Assembly (NCBI RefSeq): GCF_042652345.1
Contig: NZ_JBHSJJ010000007.1
Coordinates: 186,001 to 250,000 of the forward strand
Direction of reading: 5' to 3'
DNA length: 64,000 nt
DNA from: Negadavirga shengliensis
GTDB lineage: Bacteria; Bacteroidota; Bacteroidia; Cytophagales; Cyclobacteriaceae
This document shows, one piece after another, positions 7,301 to 17,070 of this stretch. The first letter of the stretch is position 1; every line of letters begins with the position of its first letter. Both the position numbers and the translations under genes were made by a program. Under the pieces are notes generated by a model. It did no database searches. It saw only the letters and a list, made by a program, of their open reading frames with translations, and had not been told where the DNA came from.

Positions 7301-9359
7301 AATTTCGGTATAAAATTGCTTTAATGGTGGTGCCTTTATTCGGGGATGTGATGACTTCCAATTCGCCACACATCATCTTGACGCGCTCTTTCATCGTTTT
7401 GAGCCCCAGGCTGTGCTGTTGTTGTTTGTTGCCATAATCAAAACCCTTTCCATTGTCTTTTATCAATACACTCAGCTTGTTTGCGTTTAGTTCGAGCGCA
7501 ATCAACACCTCCGTGGCATCGGCATGTTTTACAATGTTGGTGATGGCTTCCTGGATAAAGCGGTAGAGGTTGACGTTACTTTCCTTGTCAAAGCACGCAT
7601 CTATCCAATCCAGCTCCGTCGTAAAGATGATGTTGTATTTTTCATCAAAATCACAGATAAGGTGTCGAATGGCTTCCGTCAAACCCAATTGGTCCAATGC
7701 CGGCGGACGCAAGCCCCTGGATACCGCCCTTACTTCCTCCAGAGTCTGCTGCGACAACTGTAGCAATTCCTGGTGCTGTAGGTCCCTGGCCCTTTTGGTG
7801 ATCAAGGTCAGTTGCTGGCCGATACCGTCATGCAGTTCTCTGGAAATGTGTTTCCGTTCTATTTCCTGATTGCGCAGCAATTCCTGGGAAAAATGCTCTG
7901 TGAGCCGATGCTGCTTTCTGGCAAAACTTCTGGACTTAAAAATCCACAAAAACCCGGAACCGGTGATCAGGATCAAAAACCCAAAAAGCATCCAATAGGT
8001 TTTCTCTTTGTTTTTGGCATTGAGTAAAACAATATCTTGTCTTTGTCTGGCTATTTCGAGGTCTTTCTTTTCGGTTTCATAAAGTGTTTGCACGTAGGCA
8101 TATCTCCTTCTGGAAATACTGTTATCTATCGAATCTTTTATTCTCGCATAATTTCTGTAATGTTCAATGGCTTTGGCTAACATGCCTTTCTCCTCATAGA
8201 TGTTTCCAAGCAACCCTTCGAGTCTGATGATATTATGAACTTCGTTGGAGGCTTTTACACTTTCCAGGGCCGTCAAAGCATGCACTTCCGCTTTATCAAG
8301 GCTGTTTGCCGACAAGGCATTCTCGCTTAGTGCCATATGGCGGTACAGACCGAGAAAAGGGCTTTTCAGATGCGCTTCCATGCCTTCCAGTTTTTCTTTA
8401 TAAATATTGGAAGAGTCTATTTTCCCATTTCTCGCATAAGCCATCACGGCATAAGATAACGTGATGACGTCTACCACGTTTTGTAACGCCGAAGCCTCAT
8501 TCCTTTCCGCCAGAGCCATTCTGATTTGTGACAATTCTTCCTGAGCGTCCCCTTGCAAATACGCCTCGGTACAAGCTCCGAGACGGGCAACGGCCACCAC
8601 CTGGTATTCACCAAGATCTCTTCCTTTTTCAAAAACTTCCTGCCGGGCTGCTTTGGCCTGGTCATACAGTCCATTTCTACTGTATAGCTGGCTCAACCCG
8701 TTCTGCGCCCACAAATACATCAATTGGTTGTCCTGGTGAGTAAAGATTTTCTTTGCGGTCTCAAAATATTCTACACTTTCGGCAATATTGTTTATTTTAC
8801 CGCTGTTTTCTCCAGCCTTTAGATAAGCATAGCCAAATTCATATAAGGAGGAATCTTGTTTTTGCTCCAAAAAAGCTATGGCCTCATCAAGTATGTCCAG
8901 TGATGTCTGGTAGTTTTGTAAATAAGTGGCCGCTTCAGCATAGGCGATATAAAAGACAGCTTTTTGATTTTGATCTTTGCAACGCGGCAAATGCTTATAA
9001 AAACCATCCAATAAGGCATAGGCCCTATTATGATCGATGCTTTTAAAAATGAAATAATCCCCAAGCAAGTTGACAAAGGTCAGTGCGTTGTCCCACTGCT
9101 CAATACTTATCGCATTATCCTTATAGGTGATGATCAGTTCCGCAGTGGCATCATCTTGAATTTTATGGTTTTCCAGATAGCTGATAAGATAGGATATCCG
9201 CTGGTCATCCATCAAAATTGAATCCAAACCAGCGCTTAAAATTGCCGCCTTGTCACCTTCCAAAAAATCGGGATCAACAGTTTCGTGTGTTTGAGCCAAG
9301 CTCAAATCCGACCTCACCAAGAGGATCAAACAAGCTAAGATATGAAAAAGCTTCACCAC
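7224..9359 (-). CDS. TPR-containing sensor histidine kinase (HisKA_3 type)
   Basis: 711 residues: signal peptide (1-22), tetratricopeptide-like helical repeats (about 35-430) expected in the periplasm, one membrane segment (455-475), then HisKA_3 with phospho-acceptor His510 (HISRELHDGIGQQL), an HATPase_c N-box (FIQEAITNIVKHA) and G-box (IKDNGKGFD; GTTIKAIL). This is the common Bacteroidota TPR-kinase architecture paired with NarL-type regulators. The last 25 or so residues after the G-box are translated from DNA that also encodes the regulator's N-terminus. The input signal is unknown; TPR sensors usually bind a protein or peptide. Confidence 0.93.
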   Translation of the reverse strand: MVKLFHILACLILLVRSDLSLAQTHETVDPDFLEGDKAAILSAGLDSILMDDQRISYLISYLENHKIQDDATAELIITYKDNAISIEQWDNALTFVNLLGDYFIFKSIDHNRAYALLDGFYKHLPRCKDQNQKAVFYIAYAEAATYLQNYQTSLDILDEAIAFLEQKQDSSLYEFGYAYLKAGENSGKINNIAESVEYFETAKKIFTHQDNQLMYLWAQNGLSQLYSRNGLYDQAKAARQEVFEKGRDLGEYQVVAVARLGACTEAYLQGDAQEELSQIRMALAERNEASALQNVVDVITLSYAVMAYARNGKIDSSNIYKEKLEGMEAHLKSPFLGLYRHMALSENALSANSLDKAEVHALTALESVKASNEVHNIIRLEGLLGNIYEEKGMLAKAIEHYRNYARIKDSIDNSISRRRYAYVQTLYETEKKDLEIARQRQDIVLLNAKNKEKTYWMLFGFLILITGSGFLWIFKSRSFARKQHRLTEHFSQELLRNQEIERKHISRELHDGIGQQLTLITKRARDLQHQELLQLSQQTLEEVRAVSRGLRPPALDQLGLTEAIRHLICDFDEKYNIIFTTELDWIDACFDKESNVNLYRFIQEAITNIVKHADATEVLIALELNANKLSVLIKDNGKGFDYGNKQQQHSLGLKTMKERVKMMCGELEVITSPNKGTTIKAILYRNYGQTKHIGSRRPSLVVEGIGGRTLG

Positions 9360-9795
9360 ACCAGCAAATATTATAGATGAATCACCTATTCTTAATGATA
9401 AAATACCCCAACCCCTTAACAGGTCTATTTATTGCTACTTTTCCCCCCCCACTTCATCCATTTTCCAACAATTCCTTTAACAGCCCCATCATTCCTTGTG
9501 AGCCACACCGTTCGTAGCTAAAAATAAGTTACATGGTAACCAGTATAAAGATTAATGTATATGCAAAATAATCTTATAAAAAGGATAATCAAAGCCTGCT
9601 TTGGTAAAATATAATTATATTTTATAAACAACATTTATGCAATTATTAAATACAATTTTTAAGGGAAGATGAAGAGCGATAAAATCATCGGCAAATCCGC
9701 ATGGAGGCCGGATGTGGGTGACCATGGGAAGTTCCGGGGAAAGCTGAGGCTGGACTATCAATAAAACTCAGGTCGAGCTCCTTCAACCTCGCTTG
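9360..9795. other. 436-bp intergenic region with one possible 31-codon ORF
   Basis: The part next to 9359 is AT-rich and should carry the kinase promoter (minus strand). On the plus strand an ORF at 9669-9764 starts ATGAAGAGCGAT behind a purine-rich AAGGGAAG and could encode 31 residues; it matches nothing I recognise. No convincing terminator or RNA gene is seen. Confidence 0.4.
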
Positions 9796-10236
9796 TCATC
9801 TTTTATAAAAAACATAATCGGAGATGAGTGGCTCCAGTCCCGTCTGTCTGAACAACAGAGCGATCTGTCCCCGGTGATACGTAGAATGGTTGATGATATG
9901 AAACAGGATATCGATGATCCTGTTTTCGAAGGCATCCCCTTTGGAAGTGGTATAAGATATGGTTTGGTCGGTATCCACTTTGTCCAGCAAAGCCAGCGAG
10001 TCCTCATAATTCTTCTTGTCCATCGCCTGCAGCCTGCTCACGGGATGTGTTTCCCATACGCTGTAAACGGCCTTTTTCCCATTTATTCTCGCATTCCATA
10101 TGTGGTGGGCATTGAGCATGTGACAAAACAACTGTAGGGATTTTTCGTCTGTACTTTCTTTAAGAAATATTTCCACCAGCTTTTGGTTGTAGTGGTGGTT
10201 ATAGGCTAAAAGATCTTTAAAATAACTCCGGTCCAT
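9796..10236 (-). CDS. DinB-family metal-binding protein
   Basis: 146 residues forming the four-helix DinB/YfiT-like fold. The metal-binding histidines appear in place: HMLNAHHIWN in the second helix and NHSTYHRGQI near the C-terminus, followed by the typical ending TGLEPLISDYVFYK. Members bind Ni/Zn/Fe; many act as thiol-dependent S-transferases or have no known substrate. It lies 48 bp downstream of the GMC oxidoreductase and may be co-transcribed, though functions need not be linked. Confidence 0.9.
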   Translation of the reverse strand: MDRSYFKDLLAYNHHYNQKLVEIFLKESTDEKSLQLFCHMLNAHHIWNARINGKKAVYSVWETHPVSRLQAMDKKNYEDSLALLDKVDTDQTISYTTSKGDAFENRIIDILFHIINHSTYHRGQIALLFRQTGLEPLISDYVFYKR

Positions 10237-10284
10237 AAATGGCTGTTGTTTAAAGTTAAACTCGGTATGCTTATACGGGAAGAA

Positions 10285-11973
10285 TCACAAATCCCCTGAC
10301 TTCAATTGCTTCACCGCATGGTCCACAGCCCTGGCGGTGAGCGCCATGTACGTAATGGATGGGTTTTGGGTGCTTGTGGAGGTCATGCAGGCACCATCTG
10401 TTACATACACATTGGGACAGTGATGCATCTGGTTCCATCGGCCCAACAAAGAAGTTTTAGGGTCTTTGCCCATTCTTACCCCTCCCATCTCATGGATATC
10501 CAGGCCGGGCGCCTGTTTGCTGTCCCGTTGCACAATATTTTTGCAGCCTGCCTTGTCCAGCATTTCGGCACCTTGCTCCAAAAAGTCCCTGAGTGATTTT
10601 TCATCGTTTTCATCATAATCCACATCCACCCTAAGCAAGGGCATACCCCACTTGTCTGTGTGGGTTTTATCCAGATATACCCTGCTTTCTTCCTTGGGAA
10701 TGGTTTCCCCTTGCATCATCATATATACGCCCCAATTGCCCGGCTGTGAATTGGCCTCCTTAAACCCCGCTCCAAACTCCCTGTTTCCGGCGCTGCCCCA
10801 GCTTTGTCTGCTGGCAGTGTAGAAAGTCATATAGCCTCTGAGAAAGTCCATTTCCTGTTTTTTGACGTTTCTGAAGTTGGGCATCATGATCGCGGTGGGT
10901 CTTCTGCCGAAATAATAGGCATCCAGATGGCCTTCCACGCTGGCAGACAGACTCCCCCTGTAATTGTGAAAAGCGATGAATTTACCCAGTAGACCACTGT
11001 CATTCCCCAAGCCGTTTGGAAAGCGGCTTGAAGTGGAATTCAACAATATCAGATTGGAATTCAATGCCGAGGCATTCACAAAAATCACCTTTGCGAAGTA
11101 TTCCGTCGTCTCTGATGTTTCCGCATCGATCACCCTCACCCCGGTCACTTTTTCTTTTTGATCGTCATATATGACGGAATGAACGACAGCATGGGGTCGC
11201 ATGGTGAGATTACCTGTCGCGGCTGCGGCAGGCAGGGTGGATGAATTTGAACTGAAATAGGCGCCAAAAGGACAGCCTCTTTGGCAAAGGCTTCTGGCCA
11301 TACACTGTCCGCGTCCCATTTTAGTATGGTGATCTGCCGGCTTGGTGAGATGGGCACACCGCCCTATGACAAAAGATCGGTCAGGATAAGCAGCGTTAAC
11401 CCTTTCCTTAATCAGCCTTTCCACTTTGTTCATTTCCCACGGGGGAAGAAATTCACCGTCAGGCAGGGTTTCCAAACCGTCTTTGTTGCCGCTCACTCCT
11501 ATAAACTGTTCTACGTGGCTGTACCAGGGAGCAATATCCTCGTAGCGGATGGGCCAATCTACGGCAAAACCATCCCTCGCCGGTCCTTCAAAATCATATT
11601 TGCTCCATCGCTGCACCTGTCTGGCCCAGAGCAGAGACTTCCCTCCAACCTGATAGCCTCTGATCCAGTCAAAGGGTTTGTCCTGAATGTATGGATGCTC
11701 GTTATCCTTGACAAAAAAATGATCCGCATCATCCCTGAACGCATAGCATCTGGATACGATGGGGTTTTCTTGCCTTACAGACAATGGCAGCTGGCCTCTC
11801 AGCGGAAATTCCCAAGGCGGCGTATGCATGGTAGAGTAATCTTCTTTGTGAACCACATCTCTCCCTCTTTCCAAAACCAGGGTTTTCAGTCCTTTTTCAC
11901 AAAGCTCCTTTGCTGCCCATCCTCCACTGATTCCTGAACCTATAACTATCGCATCGTATGTATGATCCTTCAT
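10285..11973 (-). CDS. GMC-family FAD-dependent oxidoreductase
   Basis: 562 residues. The N-terminal dinucleotide-binding loop IGSGISGGWAAKEL and VLERG define the FAD site. The C-terminus has the catalytic His in HEMGGVRMG and the Asn in TSTQNPSITYMAL, then the last FAD-binding helix. The Cys-containing CMARSLCQRGCPFGAYF segment is typical of the Bacteroidota subfamily annotated as sugar/alcohol or gluconate-type dehydrogenases. Those usually sit next to a small gluconate 2-dehydrogenase subunit 3 gene, which is absent here. No Tat or Sec signal is visible. The substrate is probably a sugar or polyol, not determined. Confidence 0.92.
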   Translation of the reverse strand: MKDHTYDAIVIGSGISGGWAAKELCEKGLKTLVLERGRDVVHKEDYSTMHTPPWEFPLRGQLPLSVRQENPIVSRCYAFRDDADHFFVKDNEHPYIQDKPFDWIRGYQVGGKSLLWARQVQRWSKYDFEGPARDGFAVDWPIRYEDIAPWYSHVEQFIGVSGNKDGLETLPDGEFLPPWEMNKVERLIKERVNAAYPDRSFVIGRCAHLTKPADHHTKMGRGQCMARSLCQRGCPFGAYFSSNSSTLPAAAATGNLTMRPHAVVHSVIYDDQKEKVTGVRVIDAETSETTEYFAKVIFVNASALNSNLILLNSTSSRFPNGLGNDSGLLGKFIAFHNYRGSLSASVEGHLDAYYFGRRPTAIMMPNFRNVKKQEMDFLRGYMTFYTASRQSWGSAGNREFGAGFKEANSQPGNWGVYMMMQGETIPKEESRVYLDKTHTDKWGMPLLRVDVDYDENDEKSLRDFLEQGAEMLDKAGCKNIVQRDSKQAPGLDIHEMGGVRMGKDPKTSLLGRWNQMHHCPNVYVTDGACMTSTSTQNPSITYMALTARAVDHAVKQLKSGDL

Positions 11974-12048
11974 TTTTTGTGTAAGCCGGACATGCCGGTT
12001 TGTGCAAGGTTTTTTTGTTTATTTTCAAAGTTAGCTTTCCAGCCGGAA

Positions 12049-13293
12049 TTATTCATATCGGAGTGATTCTATGGGGTCCAGTCTACTGGCTTTGTAAGCT
12101 GGAATAAACCCGGAAAACAGGCCTACCAATACACAGATGATAAAAGCTATCACAATCCACAACCAAGGTATCAGAAAACCTCCCGGCCCCACGGTATTGC
12201 CTACCAGGTTGCCGATCCCTATGCCCATCAATACGCCGAGTATCCCTCCCAGCACACAAATAACGATGGCTTCTATCAAAAACTGCTGCCTGATCCGGAG
12301 CGGGGTAGCTCCCAAGGCTTTACGGATGCCGATTTCGCGGGTCCTTTCGGTAACAGACACCAACATGATGTTCATCAACCCGATGGCCGCTCCCAAAAGG
12401 GTAATAAAGCCAATACCAAAACCTCCTATCCGCAAGAAACCGGCAATTTCTTCAAGACTATCTCCCAGGGTCTGGGATTTTACCACCTCGAAGGAATCTT
12501 CCGTACCGATTTTGTCCTCCCGTATTGCCCTCATCATCCCGGTAGCCTGGCCCATTTCGTATTCCATCTTCAAGGGGTCTGACGTGCCTACGGTGATTGT
12601 ATAGCGGAATGTTCCGTTTTGATCCAGGTTTTTGGCATTCTGTAAAGGAATGACGATGGCACGGTCCGAACCGGAATCTCCTCCCACGCCCCCCTGCTTT
12701 TGCATAACGCCTACAATAGTATAACGTCTTCCGTACATGGAAATGTAATGGTTGACAGGGTCTTCATTGTCCTCGAATAGAACCGCTTGTATGTCTGTGC
12801 CAATCACACAGACATTGTTTCCGTATCGGGTTTCGACATTGCTGAAGTTCCGTCCGTTTTCCACAGCTATTCCCTTGATCAGGAAGTAATTTTCATCCCC
12901 CCCGATAATCCTGCTGTTGGGATTGGTCTTTTTGGAACCTCTTTTTATTTCCGCAGCTCCCGAAAGAAAGGTAGTGACCGTGGATACACCTCTTTCGTTG
13001 TAGGTTTCCTTAAAAGCCATGGCATCCCGGAATGAGATGGGAGGGTAGTTTTTAGGCGCCACGCCGGATGATGTGGCCCTCCCCCCGGAGGTCCACCTGC
13101 TTCTGATGTCAAAATTATTGGCCCCAAAGCCCGAAAGGCTTTCTTCTATCTGGGCTTTCATGGCATCGATGGCTGTAAGCATCCCCACCAAAGAGGTAAT
13201 TCCTATGGCAATGATAAGGCCGGTAAGAATGGTTCTTAACAGATTGGTCTTGACTGACCTAAAGGCCTCTTTAATATTTTCGAGCAGATTCAT
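12049..13293 (-). CDS. MacB/FtsX-type ABC transporter permease
   Basis: 414 residues from ATG at 13293 (MNLLENIKEAFRSVKTNLLRT), the family's usual start; a TTG at 13317 would add eight residues. One N-terminal membrane helix (LTGLIIAIGITSLVGML), a MacB-type periplasmic domain (about 45-270) and three C-terminal helices of the FtsX domain, including TEREIGIRKALGAT-like TERTREIGIRKALGAT and the closing PAYKASRLDPIESLRYE. No ATPase or adaptor gene is adjacent, so it must pair with a distant ATP-binding subunit. Likely exports a lipid, peptide or lipoprotein, or transmits mechanical signals. Confidence 0.92.
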   Translation of the reverse strand: MNLLENIKEAFRSVKTNLLRTILTGLIIAIGITSLVGMLTAIDAMKAQIEESLSGFGANNFDIRSRWTSGGRATSSGVAPKNYPPISFRDAMAFKETYNERGVSTVTTFLSGAAEIKRGSKKTNPNSRIIGGDENYFLIKGIAVENGRNFSNVETRYGNNVCVIGTDIQAVLFEDNEDPVNHYISMYGRRYTIVGVMQKQGGVGGDSGSDRAIVIPLQNAKNLDQNGTFRYTITVGTSDPLKMEYEMGQATGMMRAIREDKIGTEDSFEVVKSQTLGDSLEEIAGFLRIGGFGIGFITLLGAAIGLMNIMLVSVTERTREIGIRKALGATPLRIRQQFLIEAIVICVLGGILGVLMGIGIGNLVGNTVGPGGFLIPWLWIVIAFIICVLVGLFSGFIPAYKASRLDPIESLRYE

Positions 13294-13415
13294 CTTTTGT
13301 TGTTCGTTATAGGACAAAAATCGGACACTCCTATAAATACAGCTTTAATGATACGGAATTATCGGTTGGGGAAAAAGCAATTGGGAATTTTTAACTTTTG
13401 CCTGCTCTTCCACCG

Positions 13416-14027
13416 TCAGTGCATCCTATCGCCTCTAATTTCCAGGTTTTTCATTACTTCTTTTTCGTATTCCAGCCACTCCCGCCATCTTTTTTCCACC
13501 ACTTCAGTGGATTGATAGTGTTTTGCCAGATCTATAAAGTTCACATAATGCCCCGCTTCCGACACCATCAATTCATAATAAAACTGCCTGAGATCCTCTT
13601 CTTCCAGGTTTTTCCAAAGCAGCTTGAACCTTTCGCAGCTCCTGGCTTCTATCAAAGCATTCATCAGCAAATATTCCATAAGCTGGTCCATTCTACTACC
13701 CCCTTTTCGGATAAACGCCTGGAGCCTAACGACGTATTCGTCCTTTCTGGGCTTGCCAAAAGTATACCCTCTTTTTCTGATCTGCTCCATTACCGCCTCA
13801 AAGTGGGCCCACTCCTCCGCCACCACGGGAGTAAGCACATCTACCAATTTATCGAGTTCCGGGAATTTTATAATCAGGGAAATGCAGGAGGAGGCTGCCT
13901 TTTGCTCACAATAGGCATGGTCCACCAGAATATCCTGCAAGCTGATTTTGGCCACATCTACCCATCGGGGATCCGTAGGCAGCTGAAGCCTCAGCATTTT
14001 GTTCCTTGTTGTTTCCTGCCAATTCAT
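13416..14027 (-). CDS. miaE: tRNA-(ms2io6A)-hydroxylase-like diiron protein
   Basis: 203 residues, the usual length for MiaE. The ferritin-like diiron ligand motifs are present: DHAYCEQKAASS, EEWAHFEAVM, IEARSCERF and SEAGHYVNF. MiaE hydroxylates the isopentenyl group of ms2i6A37 in tRNA, using O2. The gene is 3 bp downstream of the porin gene, so the lpxK, porin and miaE genes likely form one transcript. Bacteroidota MiaE homologues are numerous but few are tested. Confidence 0.9.
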   Translation of the reverse strand: MNWQETTRNKMLRLQLPTDPRWVDVAKISLQDILVDHAYCEQKAASSCISLIIKFPELDKLVDVLTPVVAEEWAHFEAVMEQIRKRGYTFGKPRKDEYVVRLQAFIRKGGSRMDQLMEYLLMNALIEARSCERFKLLWKNLEEEDLRQFYYELMVSEAGHYVNFIDLAKHYQSTEVVEKRWREWLEYEKEVMKNLEIRGDRMH

Positions 14028-14030
14028 AAT

Positions 14031-15968
14031 TTAATCGAAGAATGACCAACTTATGCCCAGATCCAACATATTTTTGAGACCGGTGTATCCCGGTGTGATA
14101 AAATAGCCGGGATTCTCCAGCATGCCGGCATTGAGATGATTGTACCTGAACAATACCCGGGTTCTTTTGATGCGGAAGTTCAGAAAAGCATCGACTACCG
14201 GATAAGCATATACATTGAATTCATTTTGCAGGTAAAACTGCTGGGTAGCGGGCGTATAGCCTTCAGCAAAATTATCACTTCTGAACCTGCCCTCCAAACC
14301 CAACTGTACATATATATTTTCATTGAACAACGGCCCATCAAAGAAAAAACGGGAGTTGGCGAATAGCTGCGGTATCCTGAATTTATCGGCTGCACCTCCG
14401 GTAATCAGGGTATAATAAGCTTCGGACTGCCAATGAAACTTATTGGCAAACACCATGTGGGCATCGATTCCCGGAATCAACATAAACGCCTCACCTGTGG
14501 CCTGCTCGGGCACCTGCTCCTCGTTAAAAAAGACAAAATTGTTCACCCTGTTGATGGTCATGTTGGGCCGGATTTTAAAATCCTGAAAATCCGCCTTAAT
14601 GACCCCTTTGATTTGGTCGACACCTATGTTGGAGAAATTATTGTCCCAACGGTAGTGATTTCCCCTGTACAACTCCTGAGCAAGGGTGGGTCTGTACGAC
14701 GCCTTTGTATAACTGACATCCAGAAAAGGGGAAATAAATAACCCGTGTATCCTGTACCCATCCGGAATCAGGTATTCTCCTTCTGCTTCGAAGACCCACT
14801 TTTCGGTAATTTCCCCCCTTAAAGCGCCTCCCAAATACAGCTCTGTAAAGGAGTTATTGTGCTCAAAGAAATAGCTGGCCATCCTGCCTGTTCTGAATTT
14901 CAGGTAGGCATTGTAATAAACAGGACCAAAGTCCCCCTTAAACCCCATCTCGTTTCTCCATTCTGAAAAATGGTTCTGGTTATTGGTAGTATCCCTGGCA
15001 CTGTGGATGTTGGTGGTATCTGAAGAATTGAACCTGTTCTCATTGAAAAACAAAGCGTCATCTGTATTCAGCCGGGAGAAAAAAGTGACTTCCTGTTTCT
15101 TCTTGTCAAAAACATGGTAGATCTGCCACCCCTTTAACAATTCATATTGGTGATAGAGATGGTAATCCTGCCTTAAATCCACCGCTCTGGAATTTCGCAG
15201 CCACACTTTGGAGTCCTCATACGTGAAGTAGACCGATGTGGTGTCAATCTCAGGAGGTATGATCCCGCCCTGCTCATTTACCCGGTGCTTCATCCTGGTA
15301 AAATTAGCCATTAAAAAATATTTGTCATTTTCAGACTGGTAATTGGTATGAATGGAATAAGAATCGTTGACCACCATGTTGTCATCTCTCCGGGTAGGAT
15401 TCAGTGTTTTTCTCGCCCTTATCGTGCCATAATTGATCCCCACATTCCATTTGGGGGTGATGTTCCTTGCAAACCCGATATCCAGCTTGTTGCGGTTGCC
15501 TCCACCGAAAAAAGCTTCTATCTTGGTATAAGGGGATTTGGTGTCATAATACTGTATACTGTCAGGCGAATTATGGTAAATATCATACACATGAAAACCC
15601 GACGTACGCCCTATCTGCTTTGGTGCTTCATAAAACACCGGTTTGGCGGCAGAACCCAAATTCCCTAAGTCCTGGTATTTGTACCATGTAGCGGCTACGG
15701 GCTCATAGTTGTGGAAGCCAGTCAATGAAGTATCCACTTCCAGCTTTTCAAACTTATTGTACCGAAGGAATTTTTCGTAATAAATAAGGGAGGTTTTTGG
15801 TCCATAGACCATTTTAGTCGAATCATCCAACAGTCCCCGCCTTGGGGTATCCTCCTGGTCCGTTTCCTCAGGCGTTCCCTGCGGTTGCGGCTGCTGGGCA
15901 TTTACCGAGAGGATCATTCCCCAGCCAGCCAGAAGCAATATAAAAAAATACCTGAATTTAATTCCCAC
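14031..15968 (-). CDS. putative outer-membrane porin (Porin_10-like)
   Basis: 645 residues: signal peptide (1-24, ending VNAQ), a Pro/Gln/Glu-rich linker, then a beta-barrel of aromatic-rich alternating strands (KWNVGINYGTIRARKT, KYFLMANFTRMKHRVN) that ends in FLNFRIKRTRVLFRYNHLNAG and LDLGISWSFFD with a C-terminal aromatic, as outer-membrane barrels do. This matches the 'putative porin' family often next to lpxK in Cytophagales. It overlaps lpxK by 11 nt. Cargo unknown. Confidence 0.85.
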   Translation of the reverse strand: MGIKFRYFFILLLAGWGMILSVNAQQPQPQGTPEETDQEDTPRRGLLDDSTKMVYGPKTSLIYYEKFLRYNKFEKLEVDTSLTGFHNYEPVAATWYKYQDLGNLGSAAKPVFYEAPKQIGRTSGFHVYDIYHNSPDSIQYYDTKSPYTKIEAFFGGGNRNKLDIGFARNITPKWNVGINYGTIRARKTLNPTRRDDNMVVNDSYSIHTNYQSENDKYFLMANFTRMKHRVNEQGGIIPPEIDTTSVYFTYEDSKVWLRNSRAVDLRQDYHLYHQYELLKGWQIYHVFDKKKQEVTFFSRLNTDDALFFNENRFNSSDTTNIHSARDTTNNQNHFSEWRNEMGFKGDFGPVYYNAYLKFRTGRMASYFFEHNNSFTELYLGGALRGEITEKWVFEAEGEYLIPDGYRIHGLFISPFLDVSYTKASYRPTLAQELYRGNHYRWDNNFSNIGVDQIKGVIKADFQDFKIRPNMTINRVNNFVFFNEEQVPEQATGEAFMLIPGIDAHMVFANKFHWQSEAYYTLITGGAADKFRIPQLFANSRFFFDGPLFNENIYVQLGLEGRFRSDNFAEGYTPATQQFYLQNEFNVYAYPVVDAFLNFRIKRTRVLFRYNHLNAGMLENPGYFITPGYTGLKNMLDLGISWSFFD

Positions 15969-17025
15969 TTTCGATTGCCTTTTTACTGATTACTTGTTCG
16001 ATCATACCGATCACCTTTTGCCGGTCCTCCCTTTCCATTTCAACTTCTATCGGCAAAGCAAAAATCGGAATTTCTCCATATAACGAAAGGAATTTTTCAT
16101 CGTTTAGTTTCACCGCATCTTTTTCAGTCGTCAATATCCAGGGATCCTTTTGCACATATTTTGAACATGTCCTTTTTATCTGTCCAATGTCCCTTTCCGT
16201 GTACCGGTGATGATCAGGGAAAGTCAAAATCTCCAGCACGTTATACCTGCTGCGCACCTCTTCTACAAAGATTTGGTTGTTGGCGATTCCTGTCACGATG
16301 ACCACATGCTCTGAAACCGGTCTCTTCTTAGCAAGAACGACCGATGGGGTTCCGTATTTTATTCGGGTAAAGACCACCGGTGTTCCTGGCCGTACATAGG
16401 CCGAAACCTGCTTTCTGTAGTAGGCCCTCTGTTCCCCATCCATGTTTTCGGGGCATTTGGTCACGATGACCAAAGCTGCCCTCGCCGCGTTTTTTCTGGC
16501 TTCTCTTAAGGTGCCCAAAGGAAAGAGGCTGTCTTTAAAGAAAGGATTTTGGTAAGTGGTGAGTAAAATATTAAAATCTGCTTTCAAATAACGGTGCTGA
16601 AAAGCATCATCCAGCAAAATGAGGTGGGTACCGGGTCTGTTGGCCAGAATCATAGGAACGGCCAGAATCCTTTCCTCCCCTACAGCCACAGAGACTTCCT
16701 TCCCGAATTTCTGATATATCTGAAAAGGCTCGTCACCAATGTCTCTGGGCAAATGGCGGTCATTGGCGAGTAAAAACCCCGTTGTTTTTCTTCCATAGCC
16801 TCTGCTTAGGACCGTTAATCCATATTTTTCTTTCAGTTCTCTAATCAAAAACTCAATCATAGGCGTTTTTCCCGTCCCTCCCATGGCCAGATTGCCCACC
16901 ACTACCGTAGGTACATCAAAAGAAGTCTCCTTTTTTAAGCCTGCATCGAACATTTTGTTCCTAAAAGCTGTCGCCAAGCCATACAGACATGCGAATGGAT
17001 ACAACAAAATGCCATAAAACCGCAT
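15958..17025 (-). CDS. lpxK: tetraacyldisaccharide 4'-kinase
   Basis: 355 residues. LpxK phosphorylates the 4' position of the lipid A disaccharide precursor at the inner membrane. Visible features are the N-terminal amphipathic/membrane helix (FYGILLYPFACLYGLATAFRN), Walker A (GNLAMGGTGKTPMIEFLI), LSRGYGRKT, the GDEP motif (RDIGDEPFQIY) and LLDDAFQHR. Length and order are standard. Its start is 45 bp from the divergently transcribed Nif3-like gene. Confidence 0.96.
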   Translation of the reverse strand: MRFYGILLYPFACLYGLATAFRNKMFDAGLKKETSFDVPTVVVGNLAMGGTGKTPMIEFLIRELKEKYGLTVLSRGYGRKTTGFLLANDRHLPRDIGDEPFQIYQKFGKEVSVAVGEERILAVPMILANRPGTHLILLDDAFQHRYLKADFNILLTTYQNPFFKDSLFPLGTLREARKNAARAALVIVTKCPENMDGEQRAYYRKQVSAYVRPGTPVVFTRIKYGTPSVVLAKKRPVSEHVVIVTGIANNQIFVEEVRSRYNVLEILTFPDHHRYTERDIGQIKRTCSKYVQKDPWILTTEKDAVKLNDEKFLSLYGEIPIFALPIEVEMEREDRQKVIGMIEQVISKKAIESGN

Positions 17026-17039
17026 TGGTGTTTTTTTTG

Positions 17040-17047
17040 TAGTTTTG
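17040..17047 (+). promoter_or_regulatory. -7 element TAGTTTTG upstream of the Nif3-like gene
   Basis: Exact match to TAnnTTTG, 23 bp before the start codon at 17071. No good TTTG lies at the expected -33 distance, so only the -7 part is supported. Confidence 0.4.
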
Positions 17048-17070
17048 ATTTTATAAAGAATGACAAATAT

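Noticed and set aside
11281..11937. 218-codon plus-strand ORF
   Set aside because: Antisense to the GMC oxidoreductase, whose motifs are unambiguous.
13398..14045. 215-codon plus-strand ORF
   Set aside because: Antisense to miaE, which has all diiron motifs.
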